DNA of 64,000 nucleotides from Osmia lignaria lignaria (taxonomy: Eukaryota; Arthropoda; Insecta; Hymenoptera; Megachilidae). The position numbers were made by a program, and so were the translations under genes. The notes beneath the pieces are model-generated. The model was not told the origin of the DNA. It searched no databases and saw nothing but the letters and a program-made list of their open reading frames with translations. Shown here piece by piece: positions 1-10,900 of this stretch (within the stretch, counting starts at the first letter, position 1; every line of letters starts with the position of its first letter). The stretch spans positions 10,789,501 through 10,853,500 of the forward strand of contig NW_027478166.1 of assembly GCF_051020975.1 (NCBI RefSeq), in the 5' to 3' direction.

Positions 1-254
1 GTACAGAAACACCGTGGCCTCTTTCTTTGAGATAACTCTGCACTATTGCGAGCTGCAAATGCCACTTCGAGCTTAGCTGTGCAGAAGAAGAACAACAAGA
101 AGAAGAAATATCTCGAAATATGTCCGTCAGACCCCTTCCCTTGAGATGAATCTGCAAATATCTCGGAAACGAAGCGAGCTATGGCAAAATGTTAAGAGAC
201 CTTTTTTGTAGAGAATAATGTTTCCTACAATTTACGTTCTATGATATTTTTTGA
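1..254. repeat. Partial satellite monomer at the left edge
   Basis: This is the last 254 bp of a monomer whose start lies outside the window. It shares diagnostic bases with the monomers at 2831 and 9593: GGCCTCTTTC, CGAGCTTAG in place of CCAGCTTAG, GTCAGACCCC, and AGAATAATG followed by AATTTACG. Its next neighbour (255) also matches the neighbours of those monomers (3153 and 9915), so the left edge is in the same higher-order context as those two places. Confidence 0.95.
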
Positions 255-680
255 TCAGAAGCGTAGTATTCGAGATATATCGAGATATTTAAAAGTTCCG
301 AAGCCGCACCAACATAATAGAGATACAGAAACACCGTGGCCCCTTTCTTTGAGATAACTCTGCACTATTGCGACCTGCAAATGCCACTTCCAGCTCAGCT
401 GTGCAGAAGAAGAACAACAAGAAGAAGAAATATCTCGAAATATGTCCGTCAGGCCCCTTCCCTTGAGATAAATCTGCAAATATCTCGGAAACGAAGCGAG
501 CTATGGCAAAATGTTAAGAGACCTTTTTTGTAGAGAATTAAGTTTCCTACTTTTTGTGTTCTATGATATTTTTTGATCAGATGCGTAGTTCTCGAGATAT
601 ATCAAGATATTTAAAAGTTCCGAAGCCGCACCAACATAATAGAGATACAGAAACACCGTGGCCCCTTTCTTTGAGATAAC

Positions 681-729
681 TCTGCACTATTGCGAGCTGG
701 AAATGCCACTTCCAGTTTAGCTGTGCAGA
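681..729. other. Potential two-step hairpin or cruciform in the monomer centre
   Basis: The outer arms TCTGCAC (681-687) and GTGCAGA (723-729) are perfect 7-bp complements. Inside them, AGCTGGAA (695-702) can pair with TTCCAGTT (710-717), with one G-T wobble, around a 7-base loop. In T-centre monomers the inner arms are AGCTGCAA/TTCCAGCT: the wobble becomes a G-C pair but a C-C mismatch appears nearer the loop. In monomers with GCAGAGG the outer stem extends to 8 bp. S-centre monomers weaken the inner stem but gain the GCACTAGTGC palindrome. Whether the structure forms in DNA or RNA is unknown. Confidence 0.5.
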
Positions 730-752
730 AGAAGAACAACAAGAAGAAGAAA
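727..752. repeat. GAA/CAA purine-rich tract inside each monomer
   Basis: A short GAA-repeat tract, interrupted by two CAA triplets, sits in every monomer at this relative position (AGAAGAAGAACAACAAGAAG and onward). It is nearly invariant, with a few substitutions (GAGGAAG, GAACAAG, GAAGGAC, AACATCAAG) that mark subtypes. Two of the three length changes in the window, the 3-bp loss at 56926 and the 15-bp gain at 57567, fall here, as expected for replication slippage in a simple tract. Confidence 0.85.
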
Positions 753-898
753 TATCTCGAAATATGTCCGTTAGGCCCCTTCCCTTGAGATAAATCTGCA
801 AATATCTCGGAAACGAAGCGAGCTATGGCAAAATGTTAAGAGACCTTTTTTGTAGAGAATTTTGTTTCCTACAATTTATGTTCTATGATATTTTTTGA

Positions 899-1220
899 TC
901 AGAAGCGTAGTTTTCGAGATATATCGAGATATTTAAAAGTTCCGAAGCCGCACCAACATAATAGAGATACAGAAACACGGTGGCCCCTTTCTTTGAGATA
1001 ACTCTGCACTAGTGCGAGCCGCAAATGCCACTTCCAGCTTAGCTGTGCAGAAGAAGAACAACAAGAAGAAGAAATATCTCGAAATATGTCCGTCAGGCCC
1101 CTTCCCTTGAGATAAATATGCAAATATCTCGGAAACGAAGCGAGCTATGGCAAAATGTTAAGAGACCTTTTCTGTAGAGTATTAAGTTTCCTACTTTTTA
1201 TGTTCTATGACATTTTTTGA
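899..1220. repeat. Reference monomer, beta head / S centre / C tail
   Basis: This monomer has the second head type (GAAGCGTAG, TTTTCGAG, ATATCGAG, so no XhoI site) and the S centre, where a single base makes the perfect 10-bp palindrome GCACTAGTGC with a SpeI site. The local subtype (GAAACACGG, and AAATATGC at the tail) recurs at 2187, 7661 and 8949, and in a closely related form at 3797, 6051 and 10559. The plainer beta/S/C form is the most widespread subtype further right, for example at 16033, 26336, 29878 and 35674. Confidence 0.93.
925..1131. repeat. Triplicated 10-bp motif AAATATCTCG, one copy inverted
   Basis: In this beta-head monomer CGAGATATTT at 925-934 is the exact reverse complement of AAATATCTCG at 1072-1081 and again at 1122-1131; the two direct copies start 50 bp apart. 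The inverted copy is itself preceded by a near-direct repeat, CGAGATATAT (915-924). Alpha-head monomers carry one mismatch in the inverted copy (CAAGATATTT). Three copies of a 10-mer in 322 bp could be a protein-binding motif or the trace of older duplications; the sequence does not decide. Confidence 0.7.
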
Positions 1221-3474
1221 TCAGATGCGTAGTTCTCGAGATATATCAAGATATTTAAAAGTTCCGAAGCCGCACCTACATAATAGAGATACAGAAACAC
1301 CGTGGCCCCTTTCTTTAAGATAACTCTGCACTATTGCGAGCTGCAAATGCCACTTCCAGCTCAGCTGTGCAGAAGAAGAACAACAAGAAGAAGAAATATC
1401 TCGAAATATGTCCGTCAGGCCCCTTCCCTTGAGATAAATCTGCAAATATCTCGGAAACGAAGCGAGCTATGGCAAAATGTTAAGAGACCTTTTTTGTAGA
1501 GAATTAAGTTTCCTACTTTTTGTGTTCTATGATATTTTTTGATCAGATGCGTAGTTCTCGAGATATATCAAGATATTTAAAAGTTCCGAAGCCGCACCAA
1601 CATAATAGAGATACACAAACACCGTGGCCCCTTTCTTTGAGATAACTCTGCACTATTGCGAGCTGGAAATGCCACTTCCAGTTTAGCTGTGCAGAAGAAG
1701 AACAACAAGAAGAAGAAATATCTCGAAATATGTCCGTTAGGCCCCTTCCCTTGAGATAAATCTGCAAATATCTCGGAAACGAAGCGAGCTATGGCAAAAT
1801 GTTAAGAGACCTTTTTTGTAGAGAATTATGTTTCCTACAATTTATGTTCTATGATATTTTTTGATCAGAAGCGTAGTTTTCGAGATATATCGCGATATTT
1901 AAAAGTTCCGAAGCCGCACCAACATAATAGAGATACAGAAACACGGTGGCCCCTTTCATTGAGATAACTCTGCACTAGTGCGAGCCGCAAATGCCACTTC
2001 CAGCTTAGCTGTGCAGAAGAAGAACAACAAGAAGAAGAAATATCTCGAAATATGTCCGTTACGCCCCTTCCCTTGAGATAAATCTGCAAATATCTCGGAA
2101 ACGAAGCGAGCTATGGCAAAATGTTAAGAGACCTTTTTTGTAGAGAATTATGTTTCCTACAATTTATGTTCTATGATATTCTTTGATCAGAAGCGTAGTT
2201 TTCGAGATATATCGAGATATTTAAAAGTTCCGAAGCCGCACCAACATAATAGAGATACAGAAACACGGTGGCCCCTTTCTTTGAGATAACTCTGCACTAG
2301 TGCGAGCCGCAAATGCCACTTCCAGCTTAGCTGTGCAGAAGAAGAACAACAAGAAGAAGAAATATCTCGAAATATGTCCGTCAGGCCCCTTCCCTTGAGA
2401 TAAATATGCAAATATCTCGGAAACGAAGCGAGCTATGGCAAAATGTTAAGAGACCTTTTCTGTAGAGAATTATGTTTCCTACTTTTTATGTTCTATGACA
2501 TTTTTTGATCAGATGCGTAGTTCTCGAGATATATCAAGATATTTAAAAGTTCCGAACCCGCACCTACATAATAGAGATACAGAAACACCGTGGCCCCTTT
2601 CTTTAAGATAACTCTGCACTATTGCGAGCTGCAAATGCCACTTCCAGCTTAGCTGTGCAGAGGAAGAACAACAAGAAGAAGAAATATCTCGAAATATGTC
2701 TGTCAGGCCAGTTCCTTTGAGCTGAATCTGCAAATATCTCGGAAACGAAGAGAGCTATGGCAAAATGTTAAGAGACCTTTTTTGTAGAGAATTAAGTTTC
2801 CTACTTTTTATGTTCGATGATATTTTTTGATCAGATGCGTAGTTCTCGAGATATATCAAGATATTTAAAAGTTCCGAAGCTGCACCAACATAATAGAGGT
2901 ACAGAAACACGGTGGCCTCTTTCTTTGAGATAACTCTGCACTATTGCGAGCTGCAAATGCCGCTTCGAGCTTAGCTGTGCAGAAGAAGAACAACAAGAAG
3001 AAGAAATATCTCGAAATATGTCCGTCAGACCCCTTCCCTTGAGATGAATCTGCAAATATCTCGAAAACGAAGCGAGCTATGGCAAAATGTTAAGAGACCT
3101 TTTTTGTTGAGAATAATGTTTCCTACAATTTACGCTCTATGATATTTTTTGATCAGAAGCGTAGTATTCGAGATATATCGAGATATTTAAAAGTTCCGAA
3201 GCCGCACCAACATAATAGAGATACAGAAACACCGTGGCCCCTTTCTTTGAGATAACTCTGCACTATTGCGACCTGCAAATGCCACTTCCAGCTCAGCTGT
3301 GCAGAAGAAGAACAACAAGAAGAAGAAATATCTCGAAATATGTCCGTCAGGCCCCTTCCCTTGAGATAAATCTGCAAATATCTCGGAAACGAAGCGAGCT
3401 ATGGCAAAATGTTGAGAGACCTTTTTTGTAGAGAATTAAGTTTCCTACTTTTTGTGTTCTATGATATTTTTTGA

Positions 3475-5728
3475 TCAGATGCGTAGTTCTCGAGATATAT
3501 CAAGATATTTAAAAGTTCCGAAGCCGCACCAACATAATAGAGATACAGAAACACCGTGGCCCCTTTCTTTGAGATAACTCTGCACTATTGCGAGCTGGAA
3601 ATGCCACTTCCAGTTTAGCTGTGCAGAAGAAGAACAACAAGAAGAAGAAATATCTCGAAATATGTCCGTTAGGCCCCTTCCCTTGAGATAAATCTGCAAA
3701 TATCTCGGAAACGAAGCGAGCTATGGCAAAATGTTGAGAGACCTTTTTTGTAGAGAATTATGTTTCCTACAATTTATGTTCTATGATATTTTTTGATCAG
3801 AAGCGTAGTTTTCGAGATATATCGCGATATTTAAAAGTTCCGAAGCCGCACCAACATAATAGAGATACAGAAACACGGTGGCCCCTTTCTTTGAGATAAC
3901 TCTGCACTAGTGCGAGCCGCAAATGCCACTTCCAGCTTAGCTGTGCAGAAGAAGAACAACAAGAAGAAGAAATATCTCGAAATATGTCCGTCAGGCCCCT
4001 TCCCTTGAGATAAATATGCAAATATCTCGGAAACGAAGCGAGCTATGGCAAAATGTTAAGAGACCTTTTTTGTAGAGAATTAAGTTTCCTACTTTTTATG
4101 TTCTATGACATTTTTTGATCAGATGCGTAGTTCTCGAGATATATCAAGATATTTAAAAGTTCCGAAGCCGCACCTACATAATAGAGATACAGAAACACCG
4201 TGGCCCCTTTCTTTAAGATAACTCTGCACTATTGCGAGCTGCAAATGCCACTTCCAGCTTAGCTGTGCAGAGGAAGAACAACAAGAAGAAGAAATATCTC
4301 GAAATATGTCCGTCAGGCCCCTTCCCTTGAGATAAATCTGCAAATATCTCGGAAACGAAGCGAGCTATGGCAAAATGTTTAGAGACCTTTCTTGTTGAGA
4401 ATTAAGTTTCCTACTTTTTATGTAGTATGATATTTTTTGATCAGATGCGTAGTTCTCGAGATATATCAAGATATTTAAAAGTTCCGAAGCCGCACCAACA
4501 TAATAGAGATACAGAAACACCGTGGCCCCTTTCCTTGGGATAACTCTGCACTATTGCGAGCTGCAAATGCCACTTCCAGCTTAGCTGTGCAGAAGAAGAA
4601 CAACAAGAAGAAGAAATATCTCGAAATATGTCCGTCAGGCCAGTTCCTTTGAGCTGAATCTGCAAATATCTCGGAAACGAAGCGAGCTATGGCAAAATGT
4701 TTAGAGACCTTTTTTGTAGAGAATTATGTTTCCTACTTTTTATGTTCTATGATATTTTTTGATCAGACGCGTAGTTCTCGAGATATATCAAGATATTTAA
4801 AAGTTCCGAAGCCGCACCAACATAATAGAGATACAGAAACAGCGTGGCCCCTTTCTTTGAGATAACTCTGCAATAGTGCAAGCCGCAAATGCCACTTCCA
4901 GCTTAGCTGTGCAGAAGAAGAACAACAAGAAGAAGAAATATCTCGAAATATGTCCGTTAGGCCCCTTCCCTTGAGATAAATCTGCAAATATCTCGGAAAC
5001 GAAGTGAGCTATGGCAAAATGTTGAGAGACCTTTTTTGTAGAGAATTAAGTTTCCTACTTTTTATGTTCTATGATATTTTTTGATCAGATGCGTAGTTCT
5101 CGAGATATATCAAGATATTTAAAAGTTCCGAAGCCGCACCAACATAATAGAGATACAGAAACACCGTGGCCCCTTTCTTTGAGATAACTCTGCACTATTG
5201 CGAGCTGGAAATGCCACTTCCAGTTTAGCTGTGCAGAAGAAGAACAACAAGAAGAAGAAATATCTCGAAATATGTCCGTTAGGCCCCTTCCCTTGAGATA
5301 AATCTGCAAATATCTCGGAAACGAAGCGAGCTATGGCAAAATGTTAAGAGACCTTTTTTGTAGAGAATTTTGTTTCCTACAATTTATGTTCTATGATATT
5401 TTTTGATCAGAAGCGTAGTTTTCGAGATATATCGAGATATTTAAAAGTTCCGAAGCCGCACCAACATAATAGAGATACAGAAACACCGTGGCCCCTTTCT
5501 TTGAGATAACTCTGCACTAGTGCGAGCCGCAAATGCCACTTCCAGCTTAGCTGTGCAGAAGAAGAACAACAAGAAGAAGAAATATCTCGAAATATGTCCG
5601 TCAGGCCCCTTCCCTTGAGATAAATCTGCAAATATCTCGGAAACGAAGAGAGCTATGGCAAAATGTTAAGAGACCTTTTTTGTAGAGAATTAAGTTTCCT
5701 ACTTTTTATGTTCTATGATATTTTTTGA
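3475..5728. repeat. 7-monomer higher-order repeat, copy 1 (2,254 bp)
   Basis: Monomers at 3475, 3797, 4119, 4441, 4763, 5085 and 5407 are followed by the same order at 5729 onward. Shared rare variants include GTTGAGAGACC in the first tail, CTTTCTTGTTGAGAA in the third tail, CCTTGGGATAA in the fourth monomer and AATAGTGCAAGCC in the fifth. The first six monomers look identical or nearly so between copies. The seventh differs (GAAACACCG and AAATCTGC here; GAAACACGG and AAATATGC in copy 2). Confidence 0.88.
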
Positions 5729-7982
5729 TCAGATGCGTAGTTCTCGAGATATATCAAGATATTTAAAAGTTCCGAAGCCGCACCAACATAATAGAGATAC
5801 AGAAACACCGTGGCCCCTTTCTTTGAGATAACTCTGCACTATTGCGAGCTGGAAATGCCACTTCCAGTTTAGCTGTGCAGAAGAAGAACAACAAGAAGAA
5901 GAAATATCTCGAAATATGTCCGTTAGGCCCCTTCCCTTGAGATAAATCTGCAAATATCTCGGAAACGAAGCGAGCTATGGCAAAATGTTGAGAGACCTTT
6001 TTTGTAGAGAATTATGTTTCCTACAATTTATGTTCTATGATATTTTTTGATCAGAAGCGTAGTTTTCGAGATATATCGCGATATTTAAAAGTTCCGAAGC
6101 CGCACCAACATAATAGAGATACAGAAACACGGTGGCCCCTTTCTTTGAGATAACTCTGCACTAGTGCGAGCCGCAAATGCCACTTCCAGCTTAGCTGTGC
6201 AGAAGAAGAACAACAAGAAGAAGAAATATCTCGAAATATGTCCGTCAGGCCCCTTCCCTTGAGATAAATATGCAAATATCTCGGAAACGAAGCGAGCTAT
6301 GGCAAAATGTTAAGAGACCTTTTTTGTAGAGAATTAAGTTTCCTACTTTTTATGTTCTATGACATTTTTTGATCAGATGCGTAGTTCTCGAGATATATCA
6401 AGATATTTAAAAGTTCCGAAGCCGCACCTACATAATAGAGATACAGAAACACCGTGGCCCCTTTCTTTAAGATAACTCTGCACTATTGCGAGCTGCAAAT
6501 GCCACTTCCAGCTTAGCTGTGCAGAGGAAGAACAACAAGAAGAAGAAATATCTCGAAATATGTCCGTCAGGCCCCTTCCCTTGAGATAAATCTGCAAATA
6601 TCTCGGAAACGAAGCGAGCTATGGCAAAATGTTTAGAGACCTTTCTTGTTGAGAATTAAGTTTCCTACTTTTTATGTAGTATGATATTTTTTGATCAGAT
6701 GCGTAGTTCTCGAGATATATCAAGATATTTAAAAGTTCCGAAGCCGCACCAACATAATAGAGATACAGAAACACCGTGGCCCCTTTCCTTGGGATAACTC
6801 TGCACTATTGCGAGCTGCAAATGCCACTTCCAGCTTAGCTGTGCAGAAGAAGAACAACAAGAAGAAGAAATATCTCGAAATATGTCCGTCAGGCCAGTTC
6901 CTTTGAGCTGAATCTGCAAATATCTCGGAAACGAAGCGAGCTATGGCAAAATGTTTAGAGACCTTTTTTGTAGAGAATTATGTTTCCTACTTTTTATGTT
7001 CTATGATATTTTTTGATCAGACGCGTAGTTCTCGAGATATATCAAGATATTTAAAAGTTCCGAAGCCGCACCAACATAATAGAGATACAGAAACAGCGTG
7101 GCCCCTTTCTTTGAGATAACTCTGCAATAGTGCAAGCCGCAAATGCCACTTCCAGCTTAGCTGTGCAGAAGAAGAACAACAAGAAGAAGAAATATCTCGA
7201 AATATGTCCGTTAGGCCCCTTCCCTTGAGATAAATCTGCAAATATCTCGGAAACGAAGTGAGCTATGGCAAAATGTTGAGAGACCTTTTTTGTAGAGAAT
7301 TAAGTTTCCTACTTTTTATGTTCTATGATATTTTTTGATCAGATGCGTAGTTCTCGAGATATATCAAGATATTTAAAAGTTCCGAAGCCGCACCAACATA
7401 ATAGAGATACAGAAACACCGTGGCCCCTTTCTTTGAGATAACTCTGCACTATTGCGAGCTGGAAATGCCACTTCCAGTTTAGCTGTGCAGAAGAAGAACA
7501 ACAAGAAGAAGAAATATCTCGAAATATGTCCGTTAGGCCCCTTCCCTTGAGATAAATCTGCAAATATCTCGGAAACGAAGCGAGCTATGGCAAAATGTTA
7601 AGAGACCTTTTTTGTAGAGAATTTTGTTTCCTACAATTTATGTTCTATGATATTTTTTGATCAGAAGCGTAGTTTTCGAGATATATCGAGATATTTAAAA
7701 GTTCCGAAGCCGCACCAACATAATAGAGATACAGAAACACGGTGGCCCCTTTCTTTGAGATAACTCTGCACTAGTGCGAGCCGCAAATGCCACTTCCAGC
7801 TTAGCTGTGCAGAAGAAGAACAACAAGAAGAAGAAATATCTCGAAATATGTCCGTCAGGCCCCTTCCCTTGAGATAAATATGCAAATATCTCGGAAACGA
7901 AGCGAGCTATGGCAAAATGTTAAGAGACCTTTTCTGTAGAGTATTAAGTTTCCTACTTTTTATGTTCTATGACATTTTTTGA
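5729..7982. repeat. 7-monomer higher-order repeat, copy 2 (2,254 bp)
   Basis: Direct tandem copy of 3475-5728. It is bounded on the right by the second copy of the large duplication, whose first monomer (7339) doubles as the sixth monomer of this HOR. Five monomers of the same series appear a third time at 10237-11846, inside the large duplication. Confidence 0.88.
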
Positions 7983-10900
7983 TCAGATGCGTAGTTCTCG
8001 AGATATATCAAGATATTTAAAAGTTCCGAAGCCGCACCTACATAATAGAGATACAGAAACACCGTGGCCCCTTTCTTTAAGATAACTCTGCACTATTGCG
8101 AGCTGCAAATGCCACTTCCAGCTCAGCTGTGCAGAAGAAGAACAACAAGAAGAAGAAATATCTCGAAATATGTCCGTCAGGCCCCTTCCCTTGAGATAAA
8201 TCTGCAAATATCTCGGAAACGAAGCGAGCTATGGCAAAATGTTAAGAGACCTTTTTTGTAGAGAATTAAGTTTCCTACTTTTTGTGTTCTATGATATTTT
8301 TTGATCAGATGCGTAGTTCTCGAGATATATCAAGATATTTAAAAGTTCCGAAGCCGCACCAACATAATAGAGATACACAAACACCGTGGCCCCTTTCTTT
8401 GAGATAACTCTGCACTATTGTGAGCTGGAAATGCCACTTCCAGTTTAGCTGTGCAGAAGAAGAACAACAAGAAGAAGAAATATCTCGAAATATGTCCGTT
8501 AGGCCCCTTCCCTTGAGATAAATCTGCAAATATCTCGGAAACGAAGCGAGCTATGGCAAAATGTTAAGAGACCTTTTTTGTAGAGAATTATGTTTCCTAC
8601 AATTTATGTTCTATGATATTTTTTGATCAGAAGCGTAGTTTTCGAGATATATCGCGATATTTAAAAGTTCCGAAGCCGCACCAACATAATAGAGATACAG
8701 AAACACGGTGGCCCCTTTCATTGAGATAACTCTGCACTAGTGCGAGCCGCAAATGCCACTTCCAGCTTAGCTGTGCAGAAGAAGAACAACAAGAAGAAGA
8801 AATATCTCGAAATATGTCCGTTAGGCCCCTTCCCTTGAGATAAATCTGCAAATATCTCGGAAACGAAGCGAGCTATGGCAAAATGTTAAGAGACCTTTTT
8901 TGTAGAGAATTATGTTTCCTACAATTTATGTTCTATGATATTTTTTGATCAGAAGCGTAGTTTTCGAGATATATCGAGATATTTAAAAGTTCCGAAGCCG
9001 CACCAACATAATAGAGATACAGAAACACGGTGGCCCCTTTCTTTGAGATAACTCTGCACTAGTGCGAGCCGCAAATGCCACTTCCAGCTTAGCTGTGCAG
9101 AAGAAGAACAACAAGAAGAAGAAATATCTCGAAATATGTCCGTCAGGCCCCTTCCCTTGAGATAAATATGCAAATATCTCGGAAACGAAGCGAGCTATGG
9201 CAAAATGTTAAGAGACCTTTTCTGTAGAGAATTATGTTTCCTACTTTTTATGTTCTATGACATTTTTTGATCAGATGCGTAGTTCTCGAGATATATCAAG
9301 ATATTTAAAAGTTCCGAAGCCGCACCTACATAATAGAGATACAGAAACACCGTGGCCCCTTTCTTTAAGATAACTCTGCACTATTGCGAGCTGCAAATGC
9401 CACTTCCAGCTTAGCTGTGCAGAGGAAGAACAACAAGAAGAAGAAATATCTCGAAATATGTCTGTCAGGCCAGTTCCTTTGAGCTGAATCTGCAAATATC
9501 TCGGAAACGAAGAGAGCTATGGCAAAATGTTAAGAGACCTTTTTTGTAGAGAATTAAGTTTCCTACTTTTTATGTTCGATGATATTTTTTGATCAGATGC
9601 GTAGTTCTCGAGATATATCAAGATATTTAAAAGTTCCGAAGCTGCACCAACATAATAGAGGTACAGAAACACGGTGGCCTCTTTCTTTGAGATAACTCTG
9701 CACTATTGCGAGCTGCAAATGCCGCTTCGAGCTTAGCTGTGCAGAAGAAGAACAACAAGAAGAAGAAATATCTCGAAATATGTCCGTCAGACCCCTTCCC
9801 TTGAGATGAATCTGCAAATATCTCGAAAACGAAGCGAGCTATGGCAAAATGTTAAGAGACCTTTTTTGTTGAGAATAATGTTTCCTACAATTTACGCTCT
9901 ATGATATTTTTTGACCAGAAGCGTAGTATTCGAGATATATCGAGATATTTAAAAGTTCCGAAGCCGCACCAACATAATAGAGATACAGAAACACCGTGGC
10001 CCCTTTCTTTGAGATAACTCTGCACTATTGCGACCTGCAAATGCCACTTCCAGCTCAGCTGTGCAGAAGAAGAACAACAAGAAGAAGAAATATCTCGAAA
10101 TATGTCCGTCAGGCCCCTTCCCTTGAGATAAATCTGCAAATATCTCGGAAACGAAGCGAGCTATGGCAAAATGTTGAGAGACCTTTTTTGTAGAGAATTA
10201 AGTTTCCTACTTTTTGTGTTCTATGATATTTTTTGATCAGATGCGTAGTTCTCGAGATATATCAAGATATTTAAAAGTTCCGAAGCCGCACCAACATAAT
10301 AGAGATACAGAAACACCGTGGCCCCTTTCTTTGAGATAACTCTGCACTATTGCGAGCTGGAAATGCCACTTCCAGTTTAGCTGTGCAGAAGAAGAACAAC
10401 AAGAAGAAGAAATATCTCGAAATATGTCCGTTAGGCCCCTTCCCTTGAGATAAATCTGCAAATATCTCGGAAACGAAGCGAGCTATGGCAAAATGTTAAG
10501 AGACCTTTTTTGTAGAGAATTATGTTTCCTACAATTTATGTTCTATGATATTTTTTGATCAGAAGCGTAGTTTTCGAGATATATCGCGATATTTAAAAGT
10601 TCCGAAGCCGCACCAACATAATAGAGATACAGAAACACGGTGGCCCCTTTCTTTGAGATAACTCTGCACTAGTGCGAGCCGCAAATGCCACTTCCAGCTT
10701 AGCTGTGCAGAAGAAGAACAACAAGAAGAAGAAATATCTCGAAATATGTCCGTCAGGCCCCTTCCCTTGAGATAAATATGCAAATATCTCGGAAACGAAG
10801 CGAGCTATGGCAAAATGTTAAGAGACCTTTTTTGTAGAGAATTAAGTTTCCTACTTTTTATGTTCTATGACATTTTTTGATCAGATGCGTAGTTCTCGAG

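Larger units (their letters stand above)
662..800. repeat. Internal 25-bp direct repeat within the monomer
   Basis: Positions 662-686 and 776-800 of this reference monomer align over 25 bases with 22 identities and no gaps, at a spacing of 114 bp. Both copies run CCCCTT-rich start, TTGAGATAA core, TCTGCA end. Further downstream each copy is followed by GCGAGCT and then a CAAA(A)TG motif, so the similarity continues in broken form. This suggests that part of the 322-bp unit arose by an old internal duplication. The same pair is present in essentially every monomer with a C tail. Confidence 0.8.
577..898. repeat. Reference monomer, alpha head / B centre / C tail
   Basis: A representative 322-bp monomer; I counted 124 G or C bases (38.5%). 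In order it has: an alpha head with a CTCGAG (XhoI) site near 591; a central segment with a 6-bp inverted repeat CTGGAA/TTCCAG around a 7-base loop; a purine-rich GAA tract at 727-752; a C-type tail at 776-800; the conserved CGGAAACGAAGCGAGCTATG block; a T6 run; and the TTTCCTAC linker. This subtype recurs at 3475, 5085, 5729, 7339, 10237 and 11847, and in variant form at 16355, 17965, 19575 and 21829. Confidence 0.95.
577..5084. repeat. Segmental duplication, copy 1 (14 monomers, 4.5 kb)
   Basis: The 14 monomers starting at 577 follow the same subtype order as those starting at 7339, at an offset of 6,762 bp (21 monomers). Rare shared variants confirm it: AGAATTTTG at about 856 and 7618, AGAGTATTAAG at about 1178 and 7940, and AGATACACAAACACC in the monomers at 1543 and 8305. 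By eye I found only a handful of differences, for example near 2058, 2556, 3733 and 4396. The match fails left of 577, where the monomer at 255 differs from that at 7017. Confidence 0.9.

Noticed and set aside
577..898. CENP-B box
   Set aside because: The nearest candidate on the minus strand, CTTCGTTTCCGAGAT, has TTCG but lacks the required A and the CGGG block, so it does not fit the mammalian consensus.
577..898. Hammerhead ribozyme, as found in some animal satellites
   Set aside because: I looked for a CTGATGA core with a matching GAAA and GTC on both strands. CGAAATATGTC is present, but no CTGATGA core accompanies it; CTGATG near 14746 and CTGATCA on the minus strand do not fit.
577..898. 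RNA polymerase III A and B boxes, or a tRNA-derived (SINE-like) origin
   Set aside because: The minus-strand GGCTTCGGAACT resembles a B box only loosely and does not match GGTTCGAnTCC, and no A box lies at a proper distance.
841..898. Phased T tracts causing intrinsic DNA curvature
   Set aside because: The T runs in the linker are about 27 and 18 bp apart, not multiples of the helical repeat, so strong curvature is not evident by eye. A curvature calculation would be needed to say more.
336..10193. Plus-strand 65-codon frames at 336, 1302, 3234, 8064 and 9996
   Set aside because: They would begin at GTG and are open only because TAG became CAG in CTTAGCTG; other monomers are closed at that codon. 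They are chance frames.
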